From: Clostridium muellerianum
GTDB taxonomy: Bacteria; Bacillota; Clostridia; Clostridiales; Clostridiaceae
Direction of reading: 5' to 3'
Length of the DNA: 64,000 nt
NCBI RefSeq assembly: GCF_012926525.1
Contig: NZ_JABBNI010000065.1
Span: 211,056-275,055 of the forward strand
Of this stretch, positions 32,918 to 41,457 are shown piece by piece. A program made the translations under genes and the position numbers. The first letter of the stretch is position 1; each line of letters starts with the position of its first letter. Under the pieces are notes generated by a model. It was given only the letters and a program-made list of their open reading frames with translations. It did no database searches and was not told where the DNA came from.

Positions 32918-32928
32918 GAGTGGGAATA
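32918..32928 (+). repeat. attachment core GAGTGGGAATA, right
   Basis: Identical to 8954-8964, the last codons of the guaA fragment. Flanking bases are unrelated. Marks the inferred junction of elements B and C. Confidence 0.6.
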
Positions 32929-32986
32929 GGATTGAAGACAGATATATCAACGGTTTAACAAAATAGAAATAAAAATATATATAAAA

Positions 32987-33040
32987 AAAGTGTTTATGAT
33001 ATTTCTTAAATTAATGGAATATCGTAAGCACTTTTTTATG
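32987..33040. terminator. terminator-like hairpin before the element C recombinase
   Basis: AAAGTGTTTATGATATT pairs imperfectly with AATATCGTAAGCACTTTTTT across a 14-nt loop, with A and T runs on both sides. Confidence 0.6.
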
Positions 33041-33072
33041 TTTTTTGTGCTTAAAAAGAGGGTGTTTTAGAA

Positions 33073-34041
33073 GTGAAGCGTGGAGAAGTCGTAGGGAGTC
33101 GACAATTTGGAAAAAAACTTAGTAAGGAAAGAAAAAAGTATAGTGAAGTTTATAAACAATTTGTTCAACAATTAAAAATTAAGGGTAGAGCCGAACAAAC
33201 AATTAGAAGTTATCATTATCACAATAAATACTTTATGGAGTTTCTAGGAGGAGACATTTATTGTGATGAAATAACAGAGAGTACCTTAGAGGATTACATT
33301 CTTTATATCAAAGAGAAGAAAGGAATTACAAACGGTATAACAATTAATAGTTATCTAAGAAACATAAGTCCAATTGTTAAGTTTTGTATGAAGAAAGGCT
33401 ATATTTTAGAAGAATTTTTAATTCCAGAAGTAAAAGAACAAGAAGTAATAAAAGAAATTTACACAGGTGAAGAATTACATGATCTACTAGAAAAACCTAA
33501 AGAGCGTGATTTCGTTGAATTGAGAACATGGGCTATTATATGGACATTTGCATCTACAGGAATAAGAGCGAGGGAATTAAGAGAGTTATTGATAAAGAAT
33601 GTTGATTTATGCAATAGAACAATTAATGTAAACAAAACTAAGAATAAAAAAGCAAGGATTTTACCAATATCACATTCCTTTGGCGAAGTATTGGAAGAAT
33701 ATTTGCAACTTAGGAGCGGGGAAGGAGAAGATTATCTATTTTGTAGTGTTTATAATACTCAATTAGCAATGTCTTCTTTACAAAAATGCATAAAAAAATA
33801 TTGCAATACAAGAGGAATAGAGAAAACTTCATTACATCTATTTCGTCATACATTTATCACTAATGCAGTCAATCAGAACGTTAGTCCTTTGATTTTGCAG
33901 CGTATTACAGGGCATAGCACAATGAAGGAATTGAATAGGTACTATAATGCTAGAACAACCGATTTAGCAAGTGTAATTGATGAGATAGCACCTAAAAGTG
34001 ATAAGAAAGAAAGTTATTTTAAAAAGAGGGGGAATAAGTAA
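33073..34041 (+). CDS. tyrosine recombinase (Xer/phage integrase family) of element C
   Basis: A 322-residue tyrosine recombinase. SAM-like core-binding domain (about 25-115: YKQFVQQLKIKGRAEQTIRSYHYHNKYF in pattern) and catalytic domain with Arg (STGIRARELREL), Lys (NKTKNKKARILPI), His-x-x-Arg (LHLFRHTFITNAV), and GHSTMKELNRYYNA with the Tyr. It lacks the arm-binding domain of the element B integrase, so it resembles XerC/D-type enzymes. The start is GTG 33073. It is the first gene at the left end of element C and probably catalyses its integration. Confidence 0.92.
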   Translation: MKRGEVVGSRQFGKKLSKERKKYSEVYKQFVQQLKIKGRAEQTIRSYHYHNKYFMEFLGGDIYCDEITESTLEDYILYIKEKKGITNGITINSYLRNISPIVKFCMKKGYILEEFLIPEVKEQEVIKEIYTGEELHDLLEKPKERDFVELRTWAIIWTFASTGIRARELRELLIKNVDLCNRTINVNKTKNKKARILPISHSFGEVLEEYLQLRSGEGEDYLFCSVYNTQLAMSSLQKCIKKYCNTRGIEKTSLHLFRHTFITNAVNQNVSPLILQRITGHSTMKELNRYYNARTTDLASVIDEIAPKSDKKESYFKKRGNK

Positions 34042-34250
34042 TGGATCACTTAATTGATAATTTTGATGTATATATTGAGGATTCTTTTAATGATTTTTAT
34101 AAAGAATGGACTTCTAAGAAATATAAAAAATTTTCAGAGTGTCCTAGTTACGGTGAATTAAAAACATTATTAGATAGTGTAAATCCATTAAGAAAGTATA
34201 TAGGATGGGAAAGTTTATCTATTAAGCAAATGTTGGATTGGAGGGAATAG
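34041..34250 (+). CDS. small protein coupled to the recombinase
   Basis: A 69-residue acidic protein whose ATG overlaps the recombinase stop (TAATG), so the two are translated together. Pattern: IDNFDVYIEDSFNDFYKEWTSKKYKKF and IKQMLDWRE. It could be an excision or directionality factor, but it has no HTH that I can see. Position is the only guide. Confidence 0.55.
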   Translation: MDHLIDNFDVYIEDSFNDFYKEWTSKKYKKFSECPSYGELKTLLDSVNPLRKYIGWESLSIKQMLDWRE

Positions 34251-36919
34251 ATACTATATGAATACGTGGCTTGTTCTTATCTGTATAGTACACATAAGAG
34301 CGTTAAGAGGGTTACACGTTAGGTGGAGGGAATTCTCCCTCCTGTGAGTGGTATGAAAATAAAAACGTGAAGTAATAGGAAATCGCTGCAACCATTGATA
34401 TAACCACGATACAAGGTTTTATTAAAAAATAAGGTTTTTAGTATATGTTGCTTAAAGCCACTTATATCAACACTTTGAAGTACTTTTACTCAATTCCTAT
34501 TAGGGAAGAAACATCTAAATATAAAAATAAAATCTAAATCGTCATAAAATAGAAAATTGATATAACTGTTGATATACCTAGGTTTGTAAGCATTTTTGTA
34601 GTAAAAATACTGGCTAAAGTGAAGTTATTTATCAGTATGAGTAAGGAGACATAATAATCATAAAAAATAGAAAATAACCACTAAACCTAAAACCTCTACA
34701 GAGGTTGGTGATACTAGCGTTGCAAGGTATTTTTATAAAATCGTGCCAATCTCTATAGTGTAAGAGAATAACATTCAAAAAAGAATAAAGCCACCTACTG
34801 TAATAGATGGCTTGTAAAACTGAATATTGATTAATAATTCTTGTTAAAACCTAATTTAACAAAAATTTATACCTAACACATATAAATTTTATCAAAAAAA
34901 TTAGGAATTATCAAGGTTTGTTTCCTATACCCTTTTTTAAGGATAGAGGTTAGTGTTTAAGCATACAAGCACTATAAATTTTGTATAAGTTTAGTGGGGC
35001 TGATGCATAAAATCCACTGGGACAAGTATTATTTCTGCTATTATATTGATTGCCCCTCAATCGGGTGTACTTGACCGATAAATAAATTAAGTAGGAAGGT
35101 AAACTGGTACATAAGGTACGGGATTATGTTGACTATTAGGGCAGTTTTTAATAGGATGAAGCATAATACAATAGCAGTATGAACTAAGCGTGTGATTAAC
35201 GCAACAACTCAAAAAGCATATTTTTCCCCTTTTTCTAGGGGAAACTATATCCTCCACAATCTAAAAAGCATACTTAGTTTAAATCAAAAGTCAAGTAGTA
35301 AATAAAAAAATAGTATAGTTTTAATAACCCTCAAACACTGATTCTATGGTCAAAAAAGTGGCTATATTTTAAAGTTAGGGCGTGAGTAGTACAATTTTTA
35401 TCATTAGAGTGGAAATAAAGCATTTAAAACGAAGATAGATGGAATAGGAGCGGGGTGTGGAAAATTTACCACAGGGTATGGACTGGATGTCCATAGGTGA
35501 TATTTATTTTGAAACTCATATATTAGTGTGGACAAATAGAGTTTATTTATCAGTATGAGTAAAGAGTAAGAAAAAGATAATTGTCCGATTTTATAATATT
35601 TTTTTAAAGACTGCAAACCGTTGAAAACACTAGGTTTAGAATACATAGCCTAAAAAATCATAGTTTTCCTTATATGAGAGGAATAATATAAGATCCAATA
35701 AAAAGTCACGAATTAAGCATTTTTATAAAATTATCATATAATGCTAACCTATGTATATCAATGATTTTAGGTGTATTGGCATTTTAAAAAGTTCTACCGC
35801 CTATGGATAGAAATAAAATAGAAAAATGATAAATGATTAGTTGGGTTGGAATCGCTACATCAATTGATATAACTAGTTTTAGAGTGTATTTTTTATAAAA
35901 AAGTATTATTCCTATAATGTAATAGAAAAACAATACAAAACTTATTTTTTAAACACAATGTAAACCGTTGGTATGACTAATGTTATGCTAGTTTATATAA
36001 AATGCTACAATAGGAATAGAATACCTATTTGATTGATAATACGACTTATGGGGCGATTCTTACATAAATAAAGTCCATCAATCGTAGTCATACCAATGAC
36101 TATAGCGATTTTACGATTATGGTTTAATAGGAGAGCGTACTTATATAAAAAATCAAATTTTGCTTTTTCCATGACTAAAATTTTGAGAAGCCTTGATACT
36201 ACTGGTTTAAAGAGGTGTCTATCTCCCTTGTATATGGAGATATGCAAAAACATCTTGAAATTTTCATTATTTATTTTTTGAACATGGCTTAAATGTAGTA
36301 GTATCAATGAATAGCAGGCTTTACTATCTTAGGAACTATGGAGAGTGATAAACAGAAAGTATAAAAAAATAATAAAAAAATATAAACTTTTATGATTAAA
36401 TGATAAAACAGAAAAAATCCTAAACTCGTTGATATTACTAACTTAGAGGCACTTTTTAAAACTCAACTACACGTTCATATTATGTAATACAGAAAACAAA
36501 AAATATAATAAAAAACGTAAAAATTCTCGCAAATAGAAAATCCCCATGAACATTGATATATCAAGGTTTATAAGGAATTGGTTGTTATTTTCCTTTTTAT
36601 GAATAGCAAAATAATATGAAAGAAAATACTGAGTAATAAAATTTGTTAGCATTTAAAACTTATTTATCAGTATGAGTAAGAACAAGTGAAAAATAGAAAA
36701 AGATAATAATGTTCCGATTTAATTAATCTCCACAATCGTTGATATAAGTACATTTACAGGTTTATTGATATTTTCGGTATAATGAATAGTAATAATCAAA
36801 ATGAGTTACTCAAAAATGGGTAATTGATTTAGGTTATTATATAACCGATTGTAAATCTGTTAGCATATTATGTAGTAGTAATATGTATTAGTTTTATATC
36901 TTAACATTATGTGGAAGTT
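34251..36919. repeat. 2.7-kb non-coding tract with degenerate TTGATAT-n-ACTA repeats
   Basis: No convincing gene: ORFs are below 100 codons, on both strands, without ribosome sites. A degenerate unit, consensus CGTTGATATnACTAGG followed by an AT-rich TTTTTATAAAA, occurs about 12 times. Forward cores: 34395, 34569, 34705, 35621, 35864, 35968, 36193, 36429, 36553, 36739. Reverse cores: 35755, 36085, 36298. More copies lie at 32944, 40639, 41170 and 52914. Some units share extra flank (AATCGCTrCA before the core). Short hairpins are scattered between. Function unknown. Confidence 0.6.
34625..36679 (+). repeat. three exact copies of a 20-bp repeat
   Basis: TTATTTATCAGTATGAGTAA at 34625-34644, 35543-35562 and 36660-36679, all in the same orientation. 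The second and third are followed by related sequence (AAAAAGATAAT then TCCGATTTA). Spacing 918 and 1117 bp. Confidence 0.85.
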
Positions 36920-36977
36920 TTATACGTTTTGTAGCAGGTTCAACTCCTGTCACCTCCAAAATTGTATAAACGTATAA
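36920..36977 (+). other. tRNA 3'-end-like sequence inside a 10-bp inverted repeat
   Basis: 36934-36950 can fold as a T arm (GCAGG-TTCAACT-CCTGT) and continues CACCTCCA, like a 3' acceptor strand plus discriminator. No matching 5' acceptor (GGAGGTG) is seen upstream, so it is not a full tRNA. Perfect inverted repeats TTATACGTTT (36920-36929) and AAACGTATAA (36968-36977) flank it. It resembles a phage attachment site derived from a tRNA or tmRNA gene. Confidence 0.4.
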
Positions 36978-37005
36978 GGTATTGCTAATTTGCAATGCCT
37001 TTTTA
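36976..37005 (+). terminator. terminator hairpin
   Basis: AAGGTATTGC/GCAATGCCTT with TTTTTATTTT after it. Confidence 0.7.
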
Positions 37006-37071
37006 TTTTGATATTAATTACATCGTTAATATATATGGAAATTTTTGTTTAATTTCATGATTTTCTTCTTT

Positions 37072-37100
37072 AGAGTGGCTCTTGTAGTCACTCTTTTTTT
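37072..37100 (+). terminator. terminator hairpin
   Basis: AGAGTG (37072-37077) and CACTCT (37089-37094), then TTTTTT. It lies just before the HTH gene. Confidence 0.6.
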
Positions 37101-37150
37101 AAAGCAACTTTTGTTGGTGTAATTAAATGTAAAATTATAAGGGGAGAGAA

Positions 37151-37342
37151 ATGTATGAAGGAGATTTAAGAGAAAGATTAAAAAATTATGTGGATACTAC
37201 AGGAGTCAAATATACTTATATTTGCAAAAAGATTGATATTCATAAAAGTACAATGTCTCATTTCATTATAAGAGATAGGGCATTAAGTCAAAAAACTTTA
37301 GACAAGATATATAACTACTTATTTGAAAATAATGCGTTATAG
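37151..37342 (+). CDS. small HTH protein (Cro/CI-like)
   Basis: A 63-residue DNA-binding protein: residues 17-55 fold as a helix-turn-helix (YTYICKKIDIHKSTMSHFII). It is likely a regulator of the head genes that follow. ATG 37151 follows GGGGAGAG. Terminators lie upstream. A CGCT/AGCG hairpin and the palindrome ACCGACA-AGT-TGTCGGT (37501-37517) separate it from the scaffold gene and may be operators. Confidence 0.65.
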   Translation: MYEGDLRERLKNYVDTTGVKYTYICKKIDIHKSTMSHFIIRDRALSQKTLDKIYNYLFENNAL

Positions 37343-37563
37343 GAATGGCTTAAAATGGTCACTAAAAGTGTCAAATTTTAAAGAGAAACACATTAGTAAT
37401 ACAATTAATCATTTGCGTAAAATAAACGCTTCTATGAGCGTCTTATTTACATATATAAAAATATTAAATTTATTAAGGGTTTTATAATGGAAACTTAGTA
37501 ACCGACAAGTTGTCGGTGGCTAAAGGGATTGCTATAAAAAACTTAGAAAGGTGGAATGTAACA

Positions 37564-38136
37564 ATGGAAAATTTAAACAAAGAAAATCAAGAAACTACAG
37601 AGGTGAAAGACGTAAATACCGAAGTCAAAAATGACGATGCTGATTATACTCTTAAAACAAAAGAAGAAGGTATGACACAGGAGGAATGGCTTAAAAAATT
37701 ACAAAGTGAAACAGATAAAGTTAGGACAGAATATTCCAAGCAAATAAAGGAATTAAAAAATCAAATAGAAGAATTGACTCCAAAAACAAAATCTCCTGAA
37801 GAGGTTGAAATGGAAAAAAGGATTAAGGCTTTAGAAGATAAAGAAAAAGAGGTACAAGCAAAAGAAAAATTATTAAATGTAACTAATAAACTACAGGAAC
37901 AGGGTTTACCTTCACAACTAGCAAAATATTTATCAGGTGTTGAAGATGTGGAAACTGAAATTAATAGTTTAAAAGAAATATTTAATAATGGAAAACTTGA
38001 TAACTCTTATAAACCTAATAATCATAAAATAACTAAGGATGTAATAACTAAAGAACAATTCACAAAAATGTCCTATATGGAAAGGATGAACTTGTTTCAA
38101 AGCAATGAAGAATTATATAACAAATTATCTAAGTAA
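37564..38136 (+). CDS. capsid scaffolding protein (DUF4355-like)
   Basis: A 190-residue scaffold that guides procapsid assembly. The N-terminal 50 residues are acidic and loose; residues about 55-125 are a long charged coiled coil (LKNQIEELTPKTKSPEEVEMEKRIKAL in pattern); the C-terminal part contains the DUF4355-type LxxQGLPxxLAxYLSG block. ATG 37564 follows AAAGGTGG; the frame from 37510 has no site. It lies 81 nt upstream of the major capsid gene, the usual order. Confidence 0.85.
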   Translation: MENLNKENQETTEVKDVNTEVKNDDADYTLKTKEEGMTQEEWLKKLQSETDKVRTEYSKQIKELKNQIEELTPKTKSPEEVEMEKRIKALEDKEKEVQAKEKLLNVTNKLQEQGLPSQLAKYLSGVEDVETEINSLKEIFNNGKLDNSYKPNNHKITKDVITKEQFTKMSYMERMNLFQSNEELYNKLSK

Positions 38137-38139
38137 TTA

Positions 38140-38170
38140 AGGATTCTGTAAAAATGCAGAGTCCTTTTTT
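38140..38170 (+). terminator. hairpin with T tract between scaffold and capsid genes
   Basis: AGGATTCTG/CAGAGTCCT with TTTTT. It may give partial termination to set scaffold and capsid levels, though the capsid gene needs read-through or its own promoter. Confidence 0.65.
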
Positions 38171-38217
38171 AATACATAAAAATAAAAAAAATATTTAAAT
38201 TCGAGGAGGAATTTTTT

Positions 38218-39048
38218 ATGGCAAATTTAATAGTACCACAAATTTATGCTGGAATGGTAAGAGAAAAATTTTTAGGAAAGGTAAAAATCGCTAATTTAGC
38301 AACTGCACTAGGAGATTTAAAAAACACTAATGTCGGTGATACAGTTACATTCCCAAAGTGGAAGACAATAGGAGATTGTACAGAAGTTGTTAAAGGAACT
38401 CAATCTGCTATAGATAGTTTAGATCAAGATTCTAGTCAAGCAAAAATCAAGATGGTAGATAAAATTGTTAGAGTGTTCGACATTGACGATATGACAGCGT
38501 TAGGAAATTCTATTGATGAAGCAAGTAAGCAACAAGCAATAGTTTTCGCAAGAAAATTAGATACAGATTTAATAACAGAAGCATTAACTTCTCCATTAAA
38601 GTCTGCCGTAGCAGGTGCAAAGGCTATAACTGCAAATGAAATCAATAGTGGCCTGTTACTATTTGGAGATGAACAGGATACTGAAGAAATGAGTGGTATA
38701 GTAGTTAACTCATTAGTAGCATCTTCTTTTTATAATATGGCTGAATTTGTAACAACTAGAACAGATACAATGCAAGGTAATGGAATTGTTAGAAATGGTT
38801 GTATAGGCTATTTTCGAGGTATACCAGTGTTCATGAGTGATCATGGCACATTTGATACTAAAACAAGTGAATGTATTTCTTTAATTATAAAGAAAGATGC
38901 ACTTGCTTTTATGGAAAAGAGGGCAATTGATATAGCAGAAGAAAGAGAAGAAAAACTTCACTGTAGTGATATAGTAGGAGACTACATATATGCTACGAAA
39001 TTAATTAATGATGCTGGTGTAGTTGTTTTAAGAAAGACGATAGCCTAA
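38218..39048 (+). CDS. major capsid protein, N4-gp56-like family
   Basis: A 276-residue major capsid protein of the N4-gp56/P22-coat-like HK97-fold family. The pattern ANLIVPQIYAGMVREKF, NVGDTVTFPKWKTIGD, QASKQQAIVFARKLDTDL (in parts), and the C-terminal VGDYIYATKLINDAGVVVLRK fits. Its length is normal for the family. ATG 38218 follows GAGGAGG, a strong ribosome site fitting the most abundant product. It makes the head shell of element C. Confidence 0.9.
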   Translation: MANLIVPQIYAGMVREKFLGKVKIANLATALGDLKNTNVGDTVTFPKWKTIGDCTEVVKGTQSAIDSLDQDSSQAKIKMVDKIVRVFDIDDMTALGNSIDEASKQQAIVFARKLDTDLITEALTSPLKSAVAGAKAITANEINSGLLLFGDEQDTEEMSGIVVNSLVASSFYNMAEFVTTRTDTMQGNGIVRNGCIGYFRGIPVFMSDHGTFDTKTSECISLIIKKDALAFMEKRAIDIAEEREEKLHCSDIVGDYIYATKLINDAGVVVLRKTIA

Positions 39049-39058
39049 TTTAATTTTT

Positions 39059-39092
39059 AGGAGGGGTGGAATTTCCATCTCTCCTATTTTTT
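39059..39092 (+). terminator. terminator after the capsid gene
   Basis: AGGAGGGGTGGAAATT-type stem: GGAG and GGTGGAA pair with TTCCATC and CTCC, followed by TATTTTTT. Confidence 0.75.
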
Positions 39093-39141
39093 AATGTCAA
39101 AAGTTAATCTAAAAAAAGTTTAAAAGAAAGGAATGATATTA

Positions 39142-39396
39142 ATGTTAAGTCCAGAAAAACTAAAATTTTTGAGATTGCTTCATTCAATTAGTCAAACAGA
39201 ATTAGGCAAAGAAATGGATGGTATATCAAAAAATTATATATCAATGGTAGAAAATAGAAAAACAAAATATACAGATGAATGGGAACAAAAATATATAAAA
39301 GCAGTTTATACAATTGCAGCAAGAAAAAAAAATGAAAAAAATATTGAACAAGTTGAAGAAATGGCCCAGGAAATTAAAACTAAAAAATCTAAGTAA
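39142..39396 (+). CDS. small HTH protein (XRE-like)
   Basis: An 84-residue protein with an XRE-type helix-turn-helix (LKFLRLLHSISQTELGKEMDGISKNYISMVENRK, read in parts, residues 6-40) and a Lys/Glu-rich coiled tail. ATG 39142 is favoured by AAAGGAATGATATTA spacing over ATG 39133. It sits between the capsid gene and the DHH-like gene, outside the usual head-gene order. It may regulate the element. Confidence 0.65.
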   Translation: MLSPEKLKFLRLLHSISQTELGKEMDGISKNYISMVENRKTKYTDEWEQKYIKAVYTIAARKKNEKNIEQVEEMAQEIKTKKSK

Positions 39397-39411
39397 AGGT
39401 AGGTGAAAAGT

Positions 39412-39528
39412 ATGGATTATTTAATAACATTAGTAGCGGTATTCTTTATTATATTTTCAGTAAATATGTATATTAAATGTAATAAAATAGAAAAACAAGT
39501 AAGAAAATTAGAAGAAAAATTAAATTAA
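39412..39528 (+). CDS. small single-pass membrane protein
   Basis: A 38-residue ORF after GTAGGTGAAAAGT: one transmembrane segment (YLITLVAVFFIIFSVNMYI) then a charged coiled tail (KIEKQVRKLEEKLN). Such small proteins are common in phage lysis or accessory regions; no named family. Confidence 0.45.
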   Translation: MDYLITLVAVFFIIFSVNMYIKCNKIEKQVRKLEEKLN

Positions 39529-39835
39529 AAAGGTAGGTGAAAACATGATGAAGTATAGTAATACGCTCCCACTTTAGTCCATAAAAAATGAGATTATAGT
39601 GGGAGTTTTAAATTTGTTTAGAAAAAAGAATAAAAAGTAAAAAAGACGTTAGACCACATTTGTTCAAAAAAAGGAGAGGATATGGACAATAATTGCTAAA
39701 AATTTAAGATAAGGAGATAAAATAATGTATAACTTTATTAAAAAATAAAAAGTGAAATATTAAAAAATCGTATGAACTTATTCAATTTTAGACACAAAAA
39801 AGTGTGAGATGTAGCAAATTACTACTTCTCATATT

Positions 39836-40624
39836 ATGATGAAAAACGAAATCAAACAAAAGTTTCCAAGTTGGTGTAATGATACAAATACAAAATACAA
39901 TTTAATGTTAAGTGATGACCTAGATTCATTATTTAGTTGTGCAATTTTAAACAAACTATTTGGCTATGAAATAAAATGGTTTTATGATTTTAATAACATG
40001 TATATTTCAGATGATAATGATAATAAAACAAAATCATTTGCAGTAGATGCTGACATGGTAAAATACCGTTGCTGGGGAAATCATGTAACTTTAAATAACC
40101 CTAAAGCAGCCAATATAAATACAATAATGGGAATAGGTCAAAGTAATTATACAGAAAAATTTTGTGGATCAACCCTACTTACAATATTAAGTTATTACTC
40201 AGCAGATTTATCAGAATTATCAGAAGAACAAAAAATGATATTGCTTACAATAGATTCAACTTATTTAGGCTATTGGTTTAAGGATGGATTTTATTGTAAA
40301 AAATATTTAAAAATGATGGAATTGGACTGCTTATTGGATGTATTAGAAAGACATTCAAAAGAAGAATTTAAGGAATTAGACATAAAATACAATCTAAATA
40401 AAGGTAAAATATGGGTAGATATATTAGATAATACTCTACATAGTGATATTCAATTGGACAAACTAAGAGAACTGTTTCCTAGTTTGTCTTTTATTTTACC
40501 TAAAAATGAATTTAGTACATATAAAAGTTTTGAAATAGTACAATCTGCATATCTAAAACACAACCGTGAAGAAGTTTTCAGTTGTGCAAGAGTATACAGA
40601 AATGCACTAAGATATTCAATTTAA
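39836..40624 (+). CDS. DHH-like phosphoesterase-fold protein
   Basis: A 262-residue protein. Near the start, NLMLSDDLDSLFSCAILNKLFGYEIKWFYDF (read in parts, residues 22-52) looks like the first Asp motif of DHH-family phosphoesterases (D-x-D-x-x-x-x-x-x...). A second strand, SFAVDADM, and GNHVT follow at the spacing of the later DHH motifs, but a full DHH triad is not clear. It could be a nuclease or a degenerate relative. Leaderless start at ATG 39836 or ATG 39839. It stands alone between the capsid and replication genes. Confidence 0.5.
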   Translation: MMKNEIKQKFPSWCNDTNTKYNLMLSDDLDSLFSCAILNKLFGYEIKWFYDFNNMYISDDNDNKTKSFAVDADMVKYRCWGNHVTLNNPKAANINTIMGIGQSNYTEKFCGSTLLTILSYYSADLSELSEEQKMILLTIDSTYLGYWFKDGFYCKKYLKMMELDCLLDVLERHSKEEFKELDIKYNLNKGKIWVDILDNTLHSDIQLDKLRELFPSLSFILPKNEFSTYKSFEIVQSAYLKHNREEVFSCARVYRNALRYSI

Positions 40625-40646
40625 AACGAAAGCAAGTTATATCAAT

Positions 40647-40676
40647 AGGGGTACGTAAAATACGTATACCCTTTTA
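40647..40676 (+). terminator. terminator hairpin
   Basis: AGGGGTACGTA and TACGTATACCCTT arms, then TTTATTAA. It ends the DHH-like gene. Confidence 0.7.
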
Positions 40677-40722
40677 TTAAAAATATTGGTCATGGATAAA
40701 ATGTCCATAGGAAAGGATGATT

Positions 40723-40893
40723 ATGATGAAAAGATATATATATAATTTACAACAAGCATATTTTTACATACAAAATGGAGTATTACCTTTAGATCCTCCA
40801 GCAATAAATCACAATACAAATAAAGTATATTTTACGTTTAATAATGAAAAAACAAAAGAAGTATATAAGTTGTGGTGTGATAGAAAACATTAG
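40723..40893 (+). CDS. small hypothetical protein, DUF5659-like
   Basis: A 56-residue ORF with an AAAGGA site before ATG 40723. The pattern (QQAYFYIQNGVLPLDPPAINHNTNKVYFTFNNEKTKEVYKLW, read in parts) has a strand-turn-strand with a ..VYFTF.. core and a following helix, as in DUF5659 proteins of clostridial phages. It lies just upstream of the iteron array. Confidence 0.5.
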   Translation: MMKRYIYNLQQAYFYIQNGVLPLDPPAINHNTNKVYFTFNNEKTKEVYKLWCDRKH

Positions 40894-40902
40894 TATAAAT
40901 TC

Positions 40903-41285
40903 TATGCAAAAAATGAAGGGTAGTATTTTTAGTATACTAGACTTTCATGCAAAAAACTGCTAATTAGTATTTTTTATAAACACAGTAATATTAACGGTTA
41001 AGTAGCATTTTTGAAAAAGTACGTGCAAAAAACTGTATACGTAGTATGGTTATTTTTAAAACTCATGCAAAATCCTGTATGCGTAGTATAGGTATTAGTA
41101 TAAATTCCATGCAAAAAAGTGCAAAAATCCGTACCTATAGTATCTAATAGAAAAACATACCTCTAACCATTGATATGACTATGATTAGATGATTTATACT
41201 AAAAATAGTACGTGCAAAATCCTGTATATGTAGTATGGTTTTTGAGGATACTTTCATGCAAAAAAGTGTAAATATCCGTACCTAA
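40903..41285 (+). repeat. seven-copy iteron array, candidate origin of element C
   Basis: Units start with CATGCAAAA or CGTGCAAAA at 40903, 40946, 41022, 41064, 41108, 41211 and 41255. The fuller form is CATGCAAAAnnCTGTATn followed by CGTAGTATGG; others have TCCGTACCTA. Sited just before a Rep-like gene, as in plasmids and phage satellites with Rep/iteron origins. A TTGATAT repeat lies inside at 41170. Confidence 0.75.
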
Positions 41286-41327
41286 TTATATATGTTAAAT
41301 AAGACTAGAATAGATATATATTAAATA

Positions 41328-41385
41328 ACTTACGAGACACATTACGCTATCGCTTCATGTGACTCGTGTTACACTACACTTTTTT
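41328..41385 (+). terminator. large hairpin with T tract upstream of the Rep-like gene
   Basis: TTACGAGACACAT pairs with ATGTGACTCGTGTTA across a 13-nt loop, and TTTTTTTAC follows. A terminator or attenuator between the iterons and the gene. Confidence 0.65.
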
Positions 41386-41457
41386 TACTTCTCATTATTA
41401 GAATCAATCATTATATAAAAATAAAAAATAAATTTATGTTGAAAGGAAATGATTATT

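Noticed and set aside
9051..32928. A conjugative element (ICE)
   Set aside because: No relaxase, coupling protein or type IV secretion genes are seen; only integration, replication, cargo and small regulatory genes.
36005..36307. A leftward 100-codon ORF
   Set aside because: No ribosome site, low complexity, lies across the TTGATAT repeat units.
34251..36919. Repeats as a CRISPR array
   Set aside because: Units are degenerate, in both orientations and unevenly spaced; no constant repeat-spacer pattern and no cas genes.
33073..36919. Shufflon or integron cassette array beside the tyrosine recombinase
   Set aside because: Crossover-site repeats would be near identical and separate coding segments; these vary and no cassette genes are present.
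36780..36960. A complete tRNA gene ending at 36958
   Set aside because: T arm and 3' acceptor fit, but there is no 5' GGAGGTG strand and the spacing of the other arms is wrong.
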